Below, piece after piece: positions 43,882 through 56,767 of a DNA stretch of 64,000 nt. The stretch spans positions 7,915,683 through 7,979,682 of the forward strand of contig JAPTYO010000015.1 of NCBI GenBank assembly GCA_036873135.1, read 5' to 3'. A program made the translations under genes and the position numbers. The stretch is from Clarkia xantiana subsp. parviflora. Its lineage: Eukaryota; Streptophyta; Magnoliopsida; Myrtales; Onagraceae. The notes beneath the pieces are model-generated. The model was given only the letters and a program-made list of their open reading frames with translations, was not told the DNA's origin and ran no database searches. Position 1 is the first letter of the stretch; every line of letters starts with the position of its first letter.

Positions 43882-46800
43882 CTAAGGATATGGGGTGGTA
43901 AGTTTGTCTGTTGCCACGTACTCCTTTAGGCCTCCATTGTAAATCATCTCCTCCACTTCTATCTTTAGCACCATGCAGTTCTTAGTTTGATGCCCCCAGG
44001 TCCCATGGTACTCACACCATCCCTGTGCATCTCTTCCTAGGAAGGCCTTGCCTTCTTCTCTGCATGTGGGTAGCTCTTCCTTGAGGTGTTTCTGAAAAAG
44101 TTCTTCTATGCTCACTGTAAGGGGTGTGAATTTGAAATTTACACCTCCTTCCAGTGTATCAGTCTCTCTTTCTTTCTCCTGGACTTCCTCCGGTTGCTCC
44201 ATCTCCTTTGCAAACGCCTTGTCTAGCTTTTCCTTGAGCTCTCTCATCGTGCTTGTCATGACCATCTCATAAAGGCCTCCATACGCTTCAAATGAGTTTG
44301 GATGCATGTTTCTAGTGAAGGCTCTGACGGCTTCCCTTCTTGTGATGTCCATGTTGGCACCATAACTGGAGAACCTTTCGAAGTAGCTTGACATTGGCTC
44401 CCTCGGCATTTGCTTGATGTCATCGATGTGTCGGAAGCCTCTTATGATGGAGTCCCTTGTTCTTTTTCCTTGTGCGCTTTCTGGTTGCCAAGGTATGCTT
44501 GTTACCTTTACAGCCTTGCTCATGTGTCTCTTCTTAGCCATTCTTTGAAAAAACTGCCTGCTCAGGCGGAGTGCAACTCCGTTCTTCATCTTTCTTTGCC
44601 TTTGTCTCTTCATCACCTTCTTGTTGTCTTGGTCGGTCCCTACCATGACCATTGCCACTGTGTATGTCCTGTGTGATCCGCGTCTCATGGAATTGACGTA
44701 GCACTGCCTTGCAGTGCGCTGGTCACCCAGGACTTCTCCAACTCCATTCTCAGTGATGTACTTCAATTTCTGGTGTACGGTAGATGGTATGATTTCGTAT
44801 GGATTTATGGTTGTTCTTCCTAGGATCCCATTGTAGGCTCCCAGGCTTTCAACCACCAAGAAGTTAACGTTCACCTTCAGCTGTGTCCATCCTTGGCCCA
44901 TGGTCACTGGCAAGGTTATCATTCCCAGGGGGTAACGTGTTGCCCCTGAGAAGCCAACCAGAGGGAAGTTGACTGGTTTGATGTCTGCCTTCGTTTTCCC
45001 TATTTCCTCTAGGACCCTTAGGCTTAGGAGGTCTGCCGAGCTGCCCCCATCTACCAGTATTCTCTTTACATCAAAATTATCAATGTCTATTGTGATGACT
45101 AACGCATCGTCATGTGGGAAGACAATGTGGCTCTTGTCCTTCTCCGAGAATTCAATCTTCATTTCCTCTCCTTCTCGTGGCCTTTTCCTCCACCTTGACA
45201 CTGAACTCAGTTTGGATGCGTAAACCTCCCTTGCATTAGGAGTTGGGCCACCTGATGCCACTCCTCCGTGTATCATGTTTATGGTTCCCCTCTTGTTGGG
45301 TGGAGGATTGTAGTCTACCTTGCTTTTGCCTTTGTCCCTGTATGATGGCCCTAACTGTATGCTGTTGCCCCCATGATCCACGAACTGCTTTAGTTCTCCC
45401 CTTTGGATGACATTGTTGATGCTTAGCTTTAGGCTGAAGCATTCGTTCGTGTCATGCCCGTATGCTTCATGGTTATCACACCATCTGTCTTTGTGCGTCC
45501 CCACCATTGGGGCTCTCCACCTTGCAGGGGGTGACCAGAGTTTCTGATTTCGCATCTCTTTTAGGACGGTTGCTGGGGTGGCGTTCAATGGGATGAACTT
45601 GATGATGTTGATTTCCCTAGCCTTTAGTGGTTCGCCCATCTGATTTCTTTGGTAGGGCGGACGCCATTCCTGCTGCCTTGTGTGTTGAGGTGCCTGAGGT
45701 GGCTTTCCTCTGTTCGGCTTTGCATTGTCTTCCTTAGCTGCTTGAATCTTGGCTTTCTTACTTGCCCTGTGCCTTTCCAGGTCTATATGAGTTTTTACTC
45801 TCCCTGCTAGCTCCTCTAAGGTGCTTGCTGGTTTCTTGGCCATCTTTTCTGCCAGTGTGGACCCGAAACGGCCTAGGTTTCTGATGAAGGCTCGTATTAT
45901 CTCACCCTCAGTGATGTCGCCCTGGATGTCTGCTATGTTTTGGTTGAACCTAGTGTAGTAATTGGCCAGAGATTCATCATTTTCTTGCTTCACGTCATCG
46001 ATGGAGCCTGTTCCTTTGAGGAGCTTCCTTTCTCCTAGATATCTCTGAAGAAATTTCGCCTTTAGCTGCTCCCATGAGTGGATGCTCTCAGAGGGTAGGC
46101 TAAAGAACCAGTGTGAGGCCACCCCTGATAGGGTGTTTGGAAATAGGAGTGCCTTGTATCTTTCATCAGTAGTTCTCCCGAATAGGGAGGCTTCATGCTG
46201 TTGAATATGCTCCAAAGGGTCTCCCTTGCCATTGTACTTTGCAATCTGGATTGTATGCAGGGAGTCCGGCACCTTGTTCATCTCTAATTCCCTCGTGAAG
46301 GGGTGATTCGTTTGATCACTCAGACAATGTAAGCCGTGTTTCTTTGACTCATTCATTTTCCTTGTTATCATTGCATCTATCTCCTCCGGAGTAATCAACA
46401 CCGGTGTCGGAGTGTAATCTCTCTGATAGCCTCCGTAGTTATAGATTGGGCTTGCTGGGATCCCTTGTCCGTGTTGGTACGGACTGTAGGTGTATCCTTG
46501 GTGTCCCTGCTGGGGTACTTCGTGGAATTCTTGCCTCCTTGGAGGTCTTGCTTGTCTGTCTGCCCCCAGCGGGGTATAAGCCCTGGCGTTCTGTTGCTGC
46601 CTAGGAGGCACGAATTGCTAGCTTCCCTCTGGGGGTGGCTCTTGGTAATTTCTTCTTTGCTCTCCTCGCTGCCCTGCTCGAGGGTGCGAGTGGCGTTCTT
46701 CTGTTGGGATTTGCTCCTCTTCATGAGTCTCTGTATGTGCTCCCTGTGTGTATGTCGACCTTGCGTTTGTTGTGTGGGCGCGGTTGTCATTCCTTTGGGC

Positions 46801-47127
46801 CGGCATCCCATATGGATATCCTTGAGGTTGCGCCTCATAGTAGTATCCCTCAGGAGGTGCCGTGTATTGGGATGGCACTCCCTGTTGCTCCCTCTCTCTC
46901 TGTGGCCTCCTTGCCAATGGGGTTGAGGCTGTGGAAGACTCAGCCCCAGCTGGGCGTGAGGGTCCTCCTTCCTGGTTATTGGGCTGGGGTGCCTATGGGG
47001 TTACTTGAGGCTCTGGGTGCACAGGCTGTTTCCCAGAGTTAGGCTGCCTTGTTGGAGGTATAGGCTGTCTCCCTCGCCTATTGCCCCCAGGTGGGCGGTG
47101 ATGCCTAGACACCAAGCTGTTCGTCAT
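43882..47127 (-). pseudogene. Gag-protease-Gag' of element C, two stop codons
   Basis: ATG at 47127 (MTNS) to TAG at 43882 is one frame of 1082 codons, colinear with A's intact protein: Q/P-rich N-terminus, Gag domain (SHWFFSLP), CX2HX4HX4C (CDNHEAYGHDTNEC), VDGGSSADLL, second Gag-like segment (HIDDIKQMPREP), second knuckle (CEYHGTWGHQTKNC). Only two in-frame stops break it: TAG at 46993-46995 (CAG in B) and TAG at 46618-46620. The part after the second stop, 909 codons, is fully open and still contains every domain. It resembles A and D closely. Confidence 0.94.
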
Positions 47128-47158
47128 TGCTCTTGTTATTGCCAGGCTTTCTGTTCGA

Positions 47159-47178
47159 AGCCCACAGACGGCGCCAAG
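47159..47178 (-). other. Primer binding site of element C
   Basis: TTGGCGCCGTCTGTGGG on the minus strand, next to the LTR. Confidence 0.82.
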
Positions 47179-47893
47179 TGTTAGGTTCCAAGTCTAGGGT
47201 CAACGCGCGGTCGACCTAAGTCTCGTCCCTCACTGGAGATGTTGCGGATTCGGTGCTCTCGGGTTGTGTCGTCCTAGCTTGTGTCTTTCTGTCCTTCGCT
47301 TCGCTTCTCTTCTCGCCCTGCAAGAGGGGCAATACCAGGCACAGAGGGGGGGGGGGTGGTGCCTGATGAACCCTCTCCGATGCCTAAGTCAGTACGGTTT
47401 TTGTAGAGAGATAAAGCTAGAGAGATGTCAGAGCAAAATTATGCAACTTGCCAAGATCCTCAAATGTATAGTGGAAGAGTTGTATTTATAGGCAACGGTG
47501 TCATTAAGGTGTCTTAATGACATCGTTGACCTTTAAACACAATTAATTATCCTTTAAACACGTAATTAAGACCTTAGGGTACGGAGAGGGTTGGCGGAAA
47601 TAAACCGAGTATGGGAGTCTAAAAGCGGTGTCGGGGCTCTTGGGGGGAAGGAAAATCCGACCCCCAAGGGTAGGGGTTGGGTGACCCGATCTCCCCTAGG
47701 GGAGGTCGGGTGTGGCCACCCGACCTCACTTAGGTGAGTCTAACTTGGCCCGGACGAGTATTTCGGCCTCGTCCGGACCGTTGGTGTTTCCGCGGGGTGT
47801 TCGGGTTGAAGTTTCGATTTACAATCATTAACGGGGTGATTAAAATGAAACGATTCAGAAGTCAACGGGTTCAAATTGGGCGTATATCCATCA
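47179..47893 (-). repeat. 5' LTR of element C (715 bp)
   Basis: TGTTAGGTTCC...CCATCA. TATA box at 47483-47490. Only two palindrome units remain (47695 and 47729). Confidence 0.94.
47483..47490 (-). promoter_or_regulatory. TATA box of the element C 5' LTR
   Basis: TATAAATA on the minus strand, equivalent to the box in A. Confidence 0.65.
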
Positions 47894-47898
47894 TCGAC

Positions 47899-49580
47899 TA
47901 TCTATGCGGTAAACATGGATCAAATATGTGACCTTCAGATCAAGAATCCTACCATTGTCATTTATCGTTCGTTGTTCGTCTGAATTACTAAATTTTGGTT
48001 ATTTCGAAATTCGGTATTATTGATTAAAGTAATTGTTTCTCGATTCAAAGCTTGGGATCATTCTGAGAAACAATTTACTTATCAATTTAAAATTCCGGTC
48101 AAATGGAATGATCCGAAACGAAATTTCAAACCCACGGGTTAGAACCAAAATTTCGGCTAAGTAAAATTGGTCTAAAACGAAACATTTTACATATTCTGTC
48201 ATCTCAGTCAGGTGAAACTGAACTGAATAAATTCATCGATTGCATAATTCTAAAAGGCAAACCAACTTACCTCATCCTTATTTGTTAAGTACTCCATTAA
48301 ACATATGTATCCCAAAATAATATGCATGTTAAAACCGATTTAATTTTAAATTCGGAAATTAAAACGATTTCAAAACCACGATTTAGACCTGGTATATATA
48401 ACTCATTGATAACTATTTAGATTAAAAGTGTGCTTCAAGGCTACTGTAATCTAATAAGAACATCAACTATGGCATTAAAGCGAGTGCTTAAATGCATAGT
48501 CCATAATATGGATAAGTCTATGGATGAGTTAAACAAACAAAACGAAAAGAAGTAGTCAGTAAAACGACTCTCCCACCATTAGCCTTGAACGAAGTGTTTG
48601 GCGAAAAGCATTCATTAAACACTTCAAGAAACATAGTTCAGAACTACATAATGTTAGAGTTGCACATTAATTGTTCCTGCTAGATGAGATTATTTAACTC
48701 ACATTAATGTAAAACACTATGTTCTGACAAAATCGGTTAACACGTTACCATAAAAGCTAATAAATGGTTCGGGTAAAACCTTATCACAAAGTCGCATTAA
48801 TTTGCGCATTAAAACAAGTATTTATTAAGAGTACGCACTACTCTCGGAGAATACGAGTTTTAAAATTAGCTTGGAACGATGGTTTCGTGGATAAACATGA
48901 CACATTATAAAGACTTGAGATGAATTTCCAACGCTTTGCAGAACGAAACAAGCTAGTACTGATTGAGTTAACAGATGGTTGATGGAGCATCTCAGGTCCC
49001 ACTTACTTCGAGTGGGAGAATTGATATAGCATAAGTGATTGATTTGGTAAATGATGATGGAAACGTCTTCATAATAAATCCAGTGAGAGGGCTCACTCCC
49101 CCTCACACATAATCATCACTAAATTTCAAAATGCGAATCAAGTCGGACCTGATAAACATGATAATGAACTATTTCAACTACCCATTTTTCCTAGTGGGAG
49201 TAGAATAACCAACTTGGTTCCAGATCCTAGTGATCGAGGAATATATCTCGGAGGTAAAAACCCGAGACCGAGATAATATTCCAAGTAAGTTCAACCACCA
49301 CCATTGTTCCCAGTGGGAGTAATGCCCCGATAAGAAGCATTATTCCAAGTGGGAGTAACGATCAGACTAAAACATGGGATTAACGTGCCTAGACATACTC
49401 AAAGGCAACGAACTTCTCTCCAGAAGTGTCCCATCAAATAAGATGTGTTACACATCTTGGTATTCGTTCTTGAACCAGTAACGGTTCAGCAAGCAAAGGA
49501 AGGACCTCAAAACGAGGGAATGGAGGAAAACAATGGAGGATGAAATTGCCTAAATAAGAACTAATTCGGTTTTAGTCTTT
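47899..49580 (+). other. E6 region without recognisable protease or integrase
   Basis: Resumes E6 after C. About 1.7 kb with no substantial sense ORF. Hinge traces (TCCCACTTACTTCGAGTGGG, CCCAGTGGGAGTAA) occur near 48995-49350. Confidence 0.65.
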
Positions 49581-49582
49581 AG

Positions 49583-51027
49583 TTGATTTATCTGTTAACT
49601 ACAGAACTAGAAAGTGAAATCTTAGAATTCACTTCTGGTGGAAATTTCGAGTGGTGCAAAACTCGAATAATTGCGAAAGGATATAACCAAATCCACGGAG
49701 TGGACTTTGATGACACATACTCACCAACTGTGCGTTACACCACAGTAAGGGCCATCCTTGCCCTAGTTGCTAGTCTTGATTTAGAGCTACATCAAATGGA
49801 TGTTAAGACCGAATTCTCCATGGAAACCTGGAGGAAGAGATCTATATGGAGCAGCCGGAGGGTTTCATTACTCCTGGCAAAGAACATATAGTTTGCAAAC
49901 TCCAAAGATCTATATACGGCCTTAAACAATCGTCTCGGCAATGGTATCGCAGATTCCACGAGGAAATCATAGGATACGGATTCGTGAATCTTCACGACGA
50001 TCCCTGCGTATACACTAAGACCTCCGGGTCTAAGTATATCATCATAACACTATACGTGGATGACATACTCATTGCTGGGAACGACGTGAGTTTTATGAAT
50101 AAATCAAAGTCCTGGTTAGCATCAGCATTCGAGATGAAAGACATGGGAAAGGCCACGTACATCTTAGGCATCAAAATTGTCCGAGATCGTGCCACCCGGA
50201 GATTATGTCTATCTCAGGAATCATATATCAACAAAATGTTGGAAAGATTCAGAATGCTGGATGCTAAACCCGTGGATACGCCGGTTGTGTTCGGGTGCGC
50301 GCTATCGTAGCGTGATGGCCCGAAAAAACAGCAGGAGCGTGAACAGATGAAGAATGCAGAGTATATGAGCATGGTAGGGAGTGTAATGTATGCCATGCTC
50401 CGTACTCGGCCAGACATCTGTTGCGCTGTGGGCCTAGTAGCAAGATTCCAATCAGATCCTAGTTACCAACATCTAAAGGCCGTAAAACGAATTATCATAT
50501 ATCTGAAAGGTACTGCCGACTACGTTCTGTGCTATAAGGGCGATCGACTTGAATTGACCGGTTATCGTGACGCCGACCACGGTGGCGATCCGGATGATCG
50601 TAAGTCCACCACAGGAGGAGTTTTCCTCCTTGCTAATGCTGCCATATCATGGGTAAGCAAGAAGCAATCTTGTGTCGCGCTTTCCACTACGGAATCGGAA
50701 TTCGTTGCCCTCTCCAAAAATGCACAAGAAGCGGTCTGGCTGAAAAGGCTTCTTACTTCATTAATTGGCACCGACAAGAAGAGTAAACCTGTGAAGGTGT
50801 ACTCCGACAGTCAGGCGGCCATTGCGGCAGTTAAGAATCCAAAGTACCATAGTAGGACAAAACAAATTGATGTGAAATACAATTATGCTAGGTCGGTTCT
50901 GGAAGACAACATAATCTCTTTAGAATACTTTCCTACAGACAATATGGTCGCAGACCCTTTCACTAAGCCGTTACGTAGGGAGATTTTTGAAAAGCACGTA
51001 AAACTGCTTGGATTACGTAGGGCTTAA
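49583..51027 (+). pseudogene. Copia reverse transcriptase-RNase H of E6, nearly intact
   Basis: 49583-49830 carries the N-terminal RT (KTRIIAKGYNQIHGVDFDDT, LHQMDVKT). A one-base loss near 49815 shifts frame. From 49846 one frame runs to 51027: MEQPEGFITPG, IYGLKQSSRQWYRRFHEE, YVDD at 50053-50064, MKDMGKATYILGIK, then RNase H (DADHGGDPDDRKSTTGG, SKKQSCVALSTTESEF, ADPFTKPLRR). TAG at 50308-50310 (ALS-stop-RDGP, where E3 has AAA) is its only stop. It is the best-preserved copia pol fragment in the window. Confidence 0.94.
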
Positions 51028-52161
51028 ACTGTGTGGCTTGTAAAAGTGATAACATTTTGACAGTTGAAATTACGTTTCAATTCGAATAAAGGAATTGCAA
51101 TTTGAGTTTATGATTTATCAACGACATAATGATTAATAACATCGGTTTTTACGGTCTATAAACTAAGTCGTAGGAAGAAGTAAAATTCTTCCACCAAAAT
51201 TATGTCGAATGGGAACCTTGCCTCGTCACACAGGCACGGTCATCTTGTAAGCAGAGAGGGACCTCTACCATAACAAGATTGGCTAAGAATCAGGGGAGTA
51301 AACCTGATTACACAAAACGATAACATTATCACGCTTAACAGCATGACTTAATCTTCGTTTTGTAAATCGCCGTGTTGGACTTTGTCCATCACTATATATC
51401 ACATTCAAGGCCAGATGAGAGATTATGTGATAGCATTATTGACATATCCCATCCTTGGCTTTACCAGGTGTGCTATCGACGCGTGCTTCATACTGCGCGT
51501 GCCACGTTCGACCACGGGTTCATGATCGGTTGTGCTAGCAAGAATCCTTGTGATTCAAAAGGCGCATACTTATTCACCTTGAGCGTGTGATTGATCCCGG
51601 ATGCCTTATGAAGAGGCATCCAAAGTATCCTCACGGACTCAGAACTTATACCTAAGGTTTAGCTCAATGCTCGCTTCCCGGCATACGATCGTAGTGCCAA
51701 AGAAAACAGCCAAGTGACCACGTTTTGGAAACCGGTTGAGTCAGACTAAGGGTATAAGCGATGGGGATGGTCAAGTTCACCTTTAATTCACCAATTCTCG
51801 TGTTCACTAGGTGGCCGCCAACCGGATATTAGTTGAAGGTTGTAAAAACTTGTGCGGATGCCCTGGAGAAATATTCCTTTGTGGAAAACTGGGCAATTGG
51901 AGAATTAACAGTTGACCAAGGATACAGTGCGGTACATATTTTTATTTCAAACAGGTTTGGTTCATGAAAGGGAATCAACGTTCTGCGGGCGCTACAATAC
52001 TCCTAACAGATGAGTAGCACGATGCCCGTCGTATCCGCCGGTCGCACGGCAAACCTCATATGAACTATTCAGAGACGGAGACAACAACTGAAGACTGAAA
52101 TATTGATGCTATTTGATGACAATACATTAACAGGCACCCTCCCATTCCGGCGAGTGGGAGC
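51028..52161 (+). other. E6 3' region and polypurine tract
   Basis: Noncoding, equivalent to the E2, E3 and E5 3' regions. Contains CAACGTTCTGCGGGCGCTAC near 51977. Ends with GAGTGGGAGC at 52152-52161. Confidence 0.72.
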
Positions 52162-52758
52162 TGTTAGCATATGGTGACATGGCACCGTAATTGGTAGCCC
52201 GTTAATATATGTGGTTACCTAGGATAATTAGGTAAATGTCACATTAGGGCTAATTGGGCCAGACCCAATTCCCATGTGACATGGGAGGCCCAAAATTGGG
52301 CCTCCTACCCACATAGGTCGGCAGAAACCCTAGATAGAGATGGAGGAGGATTTTCTCCTCCTCCCACTATATAAGGAGGTCTTGGGGTCACTCCAAAAAC
52401 ACACCTTGATCACAACTCCTCTTAAGTTGTGAATTGAGAGAAACTCCTTTCTCTCTGGCCTAGTTTCGGCCGGCCCCTATAACACCACCATTGGTGTGCC
52501 AAATTGCTTTCGAGCATTCAGTCCGAGGTTCTGTCCCCGTTGAAGAATCGATCAGAGGCTTTGTTCTGGAGCTACATCGCGTGGGACTTCTTCTAATGAA
52601 GAACTTGCACGTGGTTCCGACCGGAGGATCAGAACTCCCTCCACATCGTTCTTGGGCAGGAAAGCAAAAAGGTATGTGTACTAATTCCGCTGTGTAAATT
52701 AGATTTCTTGCTAGTACACGTTTAGCATTCCGTAGTATTACATCCTCGTAATCCAACA
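52162..52758 (+). repeat. 3' LTR of E6 (597 bp)
   Basis: TGTTAGCATATGG...AATCCAACA, then TSD TCTCC. TATA box TATATAAG at 52368-52375. Confidence 0.94.
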
Positions 52759-54430
52759 TCTCCCACTCTGAATAATGCCTCTTATTGGAGCATCACTTCC
52801 ATTGGGAACCATTTTCCCACTCAGAATAATGCTTCTTATCGGAGCATCGTTTCTATTGGGAACAGGAGCAGTGCTAGAACCTTGATTTACAACTTTCCTT
52901 TGACAACCTCTTGGTCTCAGGATTTTACTTCCGAGATGAATTCCTTGATCACTAGGATCTGGAACCAAATTTGGTCGGTTCACTCCCACTATAAACAATG
53001 GGTAGTTTAGGTAGTTGCGTCATTCCTGATTTAGCAATTTTGACTATCAGGTTCAACTTGATTCGTCTCAACAGCATTAGTGATTACGTGTGGTAAGGTT
53101 TATTCCTCCCACTGGATTTATTATGAAAATGTTGCCATTCTCATTTACCATGTCATTCACTTGAGTTGTTGGTTCAAATCTCTCCCACTCGAATTAAGTG
53201 GGGCCTCATTGTCAGTGATACCCTGCTCCGTTTTGATCAAGACTAGGTTATTTAGAAACTGTTCATGCATCGAAAAATTCGTCCTCAGATATGTAATGTC
53301 TCACGTTCGACCACGGCGCCATTTACCTCAAGCTTTAAACATGTATTTTCTAAGAGTAGGAATCAAACTCTTGTCCTAAATACGTGTTCAGTGCGCATTT
53401 TAATGTCGCATGATGATATGATTTAACTCATCCCCATCCTTTAACTCCTAATGGCCACGTGTCTTACCAATTCATTGGAACACAGTTTACATAGATGTGA
53501 GTCATATTCTTTCATCCCTTTGGGAACACTTGATAGATTGACTGTAACATTATGTTCTTGAATTGTGCTACTTTAAGTGTGCGTCACTCTATTTGAATAC
53601 CTAGCCTGACTTATCGTTCAAGGCGTTTGGAAGGAAAATCGTTTAACCGACTTCATCCTTCTTCGTTTGCAAAACTTATCTCATGGATTTCATCACATCT
53701 CCGAACTGAGCATCTTAGGTTTTCACCCTATGCGTCAGCTGATACTTTTACAAGATCGTGGTAGCTTATGAAGCATACTTCTTTCCCGATGTAAACATTA
53801 TCAGTAAGTTATTTTCGAAGGAACGCAAACGAAAATTCAGCACATCATCATTTAGACACTTCATTATTAAATTTGTATTTTAAACCATGTGTTCCGTCTT
53901 TCGAGGTCCACTTGCGCGAGGTGCAATTTACTCTAGTTTTAACCCTTGGTTAAATCGTTTCATTTTTCTAAATTTAATTTTAATTTAATCCATTCGGTTT
54001 CAAACATGATTATCATTACAGTTTATTTCATTCAATGGAGTAATTTATAAAGAAAGATATAAGCAACATATAAGCAATGCATCAAACAGCTAATTAAAAG
54101 GATCGAATAGCTTGAGGAATGGTAATCAATACTATGACCGAGCATTTGTTACGTGCTCAAAAAAAAGTGTTTCCTATATTTCAAGAAACATTATTATCAT
54201 CATGTATCTTATAATGAAAATCAAGAAGAGGTTCATTTAGCAAAGCAAATAAAGATAAAGTCTTTCATTCAATCTTTATATCTTCGGGGCAAGTTCATCA
54301 GGTTTGTGCTTGTTCTCCTTCTCGGTTCTGTAATCCACAAAGACAGATTGAATTACTCTCGAGTAAGAGGATTCCTAGAAGAAATTATGAGGTTATCATT
54401 ATTCTTCAGCACGTACCTTGGGATGATTGG
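52759..54430 (-). other. E5 hinge remnant and region lacking protease/integrase
   Basis: 52759-53250 is the hinge before RT, rich in CCCACT-type phrases on the plus strand and partly readable on minus (VNRPNLVPDPSDQGIHLGSK). 53250-54430 has no recognisable coding domain. Confidence 0.65.
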
Positions 54431-54431
54431 T

Positions 54432-55140
54432 ACAGGCAATAGCAAGGTGTCCTTTTACGCCACACCTAAAACACGTTCGAGTTTCCTCTCTACGTGTCTG
54501 TTCTGCTTGCCTTTTCTTGCCTCTGAATTGCTTTCGTTTGAAATTCTTATGAGGTTTAGGAGATAAAGGTTTATTAGCTTAAACTGAAGTCCTTTGCCTT
54601 TTCTCTTTTGCTTACCCTTTTGCTCAGCTGGATGCAAGGATGCAAGATGCATTTCCGCTCTCGGCTTTTCAGCCTTGAGACGATCCTCTTCTAGTTCGAG
54701 ATGAACTCTCACTTTCTCAAGGTCATTGAGTTGAGTGGCATGGGTAAGGTGCATTTTCATGCTATTCCAAGAGCCAGGCAAGGATCGGATCACGCATTGG
54801 ACCTTCTGTTCGTCGGTCAGGATTTCTCCTGCCTCCTTGAGTTCAGCAAGCATGTTAAACATACGTCTAATATGCTCCTTCATTGTGTGCTTGGGATTCA
54901 TCTTGTATGAGTCTAAAGCGATGTTTAACAACCGCTTCTAGGTTGTGGTGTAAACACCAAACCCTGCCTTAAGACCGTCCCACAGTTCCATGGCAGACTA
55001 AGAGTGATCATATCCATAGAGTATGTCATCCTCAAGCAGTGAAAACAAGGCGGAACGAAATTCCTGATCCTTTGCATCCCATTCATCATGGAATTTCTTC
55101 AGCTCGTCCGTGAGGTCTCCCTCCGGCCTGACTTTCTTCG
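54432..55140 (-). pseudogene. Copia Gag of E5 with CCHC knuckle, broken
   Basis: UBN2-type copia Gag: read from about 55140 it shows LTDELKKFHDEWDAKDQEFR, then ALFSLLEDDILYGY. Stops follow, then an open stretch (54931-54455; MKEHIRRMFNMLAELKEAGE, VIRSLPGSWNSMKMHL). A CX2CX4HX4C knuckle (CFRCGVKGHLAIAC) lies at 54432-54473 but in a different frame from the preceding stretch, so a frameshift separates them. It normally packages element RNA. Confidence 0.88.
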
Positions 55141-56262
55141 AAGTCAATGCTCCAAACCTCTCATTTCAGTGATTACCATCCTTGCGCGCTTATTCCAAAT
55201 CTTATAATTGTTGCTGTTCAATCTCACCCCTTATTCATTTGGGAGATAACATTGTTGATCGAAGCCATGACTAACACATCGATGATCACGCATAATCAGA
55301 GAGACAATAACATTTTGAGAAAGAATTGCATACATCAAATATCTATTAAGATGGAATCCGAAAAATAATGATTCCTCAATCATCTAAACCAATCGATCAC
55401 CAGTAAACCAATGGAAGATGGCTGTGAAAGAGTTCACAATACCTTCGTCTTCTATCCAATAGATCAGTCTCTTAAAACGGTTTTAATCGCAAATTACCGG
55501 AACGGGAATTTTAAAAAAAGCATACCCGATCTTGGCTTTCCCAAGGCCCTTTTTATTTTGGAAAATATTCTGATGAATTCACTCATGGATATATAATTCT
55601 ACAATCCATGTAAATTATCATACGCAAGTAACATTCATCATACAATCCATACTCATGCTTACCCGTCATGCGTCTAATGTTCCGAGGAACTCATGCTTGC
55701 ATATATAATTCTACTTACAAGTAAATTATCAAATGCAACTACATCCTCAACATTCTAGCATACGTGTCAAACATGCATCATTCACATCCATCATACACAT
55801 TCGGTGACTGGTTTTCGATTTTAAAAATAATTTTAAACATTAAGGGCTGATTTGCAATTCATGCTTATATTCAAACACGCAACATTCTAGATATGAATCC
55901 TAGGCATTTCCAACCATCACAGCATGTCTATCCTAGTGCGCATTCCATATATTTAACCAAGGCTCCGCCCACAATATACAATATCCAGCTATCTTGACTT
56001 ACTCAAGACAACATTTCTAATCATGCGTAAATATATATTGAATAATAAACAATTGCAATTCAGCCCACTAATTTAACCAGTCCCAAAATATGTATCTCCG
56101 AGATCCATCCCCATAATCGAAATGAGGCATATAGGTTAGCAAACCTTGAGCACTGTGTAGGCCTATTAAGGTTCAAAACATTTGGATTTTAAAACTTGAC
56201 CCTATTTTAATTGGCTATAATTCAGTTTTAAAAATACGGTTCGGTTCAGTCAATTTCGGTCC
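55141..56262 (-). other. E5 leader, cut by element D
   Basis: Noncoding; matches the E2 and (reversed) E3 leaders, e.g. CGTCATGCGTCTAATGTTCC near 55665. Ends inside the ACCGAACC-type tract at the D LTR. Confidence 0.75.
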
Positions 56263-56569
56263 TGTTAGGTTCCGAGATTAGGGTCAACGTGTAGTCGGCT
56301 CAAATCTCGTTCCTCACTGGAGATGTAGGTGATCCGGTGCTCTCGGGTTGCACTGTTTTAGCTTGCGTCCTTCCTTCCTTCCTTCCTTAGCTTCTCTTCT
56401 CCTTTCGCCCTGCAGAAGGGGCAGTACCAGGCACAGAGGGGGGAGTGGTGCCTGATGAACCCTCTCCGATGCCTAAGTCAGTATCGCTTTTAGAGAGATA
56501 AAGCTAGAGAGATGTCAGAGCAAAATTATCCAAATTGCCAAGATGTCCAAATGAATTGTGAAGGTGGGG

Positions 56570-56577
56570 TATTTATA
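56570..56577 (-). promoter_or_regulatory. TATA box of the element D LTR
   Basis: TATAAATA on the minus strand, in the same context as A. Confidence 0.65.
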
Positions 56578-56767
56578 GGCAACAGTGTCATTAAGGTGGC
56601 TTAATGACATCGTTAACCTTTAAACACAGTTAATTAACCTTTAAACGCGTAATTAAGACCCTAGGACACGGAGAAGGTAGGCGGAATAAACCGAGTGTGG
56701 GAGTCCAAGGGTGGTGTCGGGGCCCTTGGGGGGAAGGGAAATCCGACCCCCAAGGGTAGGGGTTGGG

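Larger units (their letters stand above)
39270..47893 (-). mobile_element. Element C: complete Tat-like non-autonomous gypsy element, TSD TCGAC
   Basis: TCGAC flanks it at 39265-39269 and 47894-47898. The split copia phrase (AAAGTTC-TCGAC-TAT) is intact in E3 at about 22751, confirming the insertion site. Minus-strand order: 5' LTR, primer site, gag-protease-gag', two tandem arrays, a convergent antisense-gene remnant, polypurine tract, 3' LTR. No RT, RNase H or integrase lies anywhere in the 8.6 kb. Confidence 0.95.
33729..52758 (+). mobile_element. Element E6: complete Ty1/copia insertion in E5, TSD TCTCC
   Basis: Direct LTRs 33729-34325 and 52162-52758, flanked by TCTCC at 33724-33728 and 52759-52763. 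The interior carries two later insertions: a solo LTR (37157-39219) and Tat-like element C (39270-47893). E6's own content is a leader, gag remnant, RT-RNase H and 3' region. Confidence 0.94.
30485..56262 (-). mobile_element. Element E5: Ty1/copia, split by E6 and D
   Basis: Minus-strand copia element inserted in E4. Parts: 3' LTR 30485-31083, interior 31084-33728, then (after E6) 52759-56262, where D interrupts the leader. The 5' LTR lies beyond D, outside the window. It has the best-preserved Gag of the copia copies here. Confidence 0.88.

Noticed and set aside
54153..54566. 137-codon plus-strand frame near E5 gag
   Set aside because: Antisense to the broken Gag and its knuckle; no domain.
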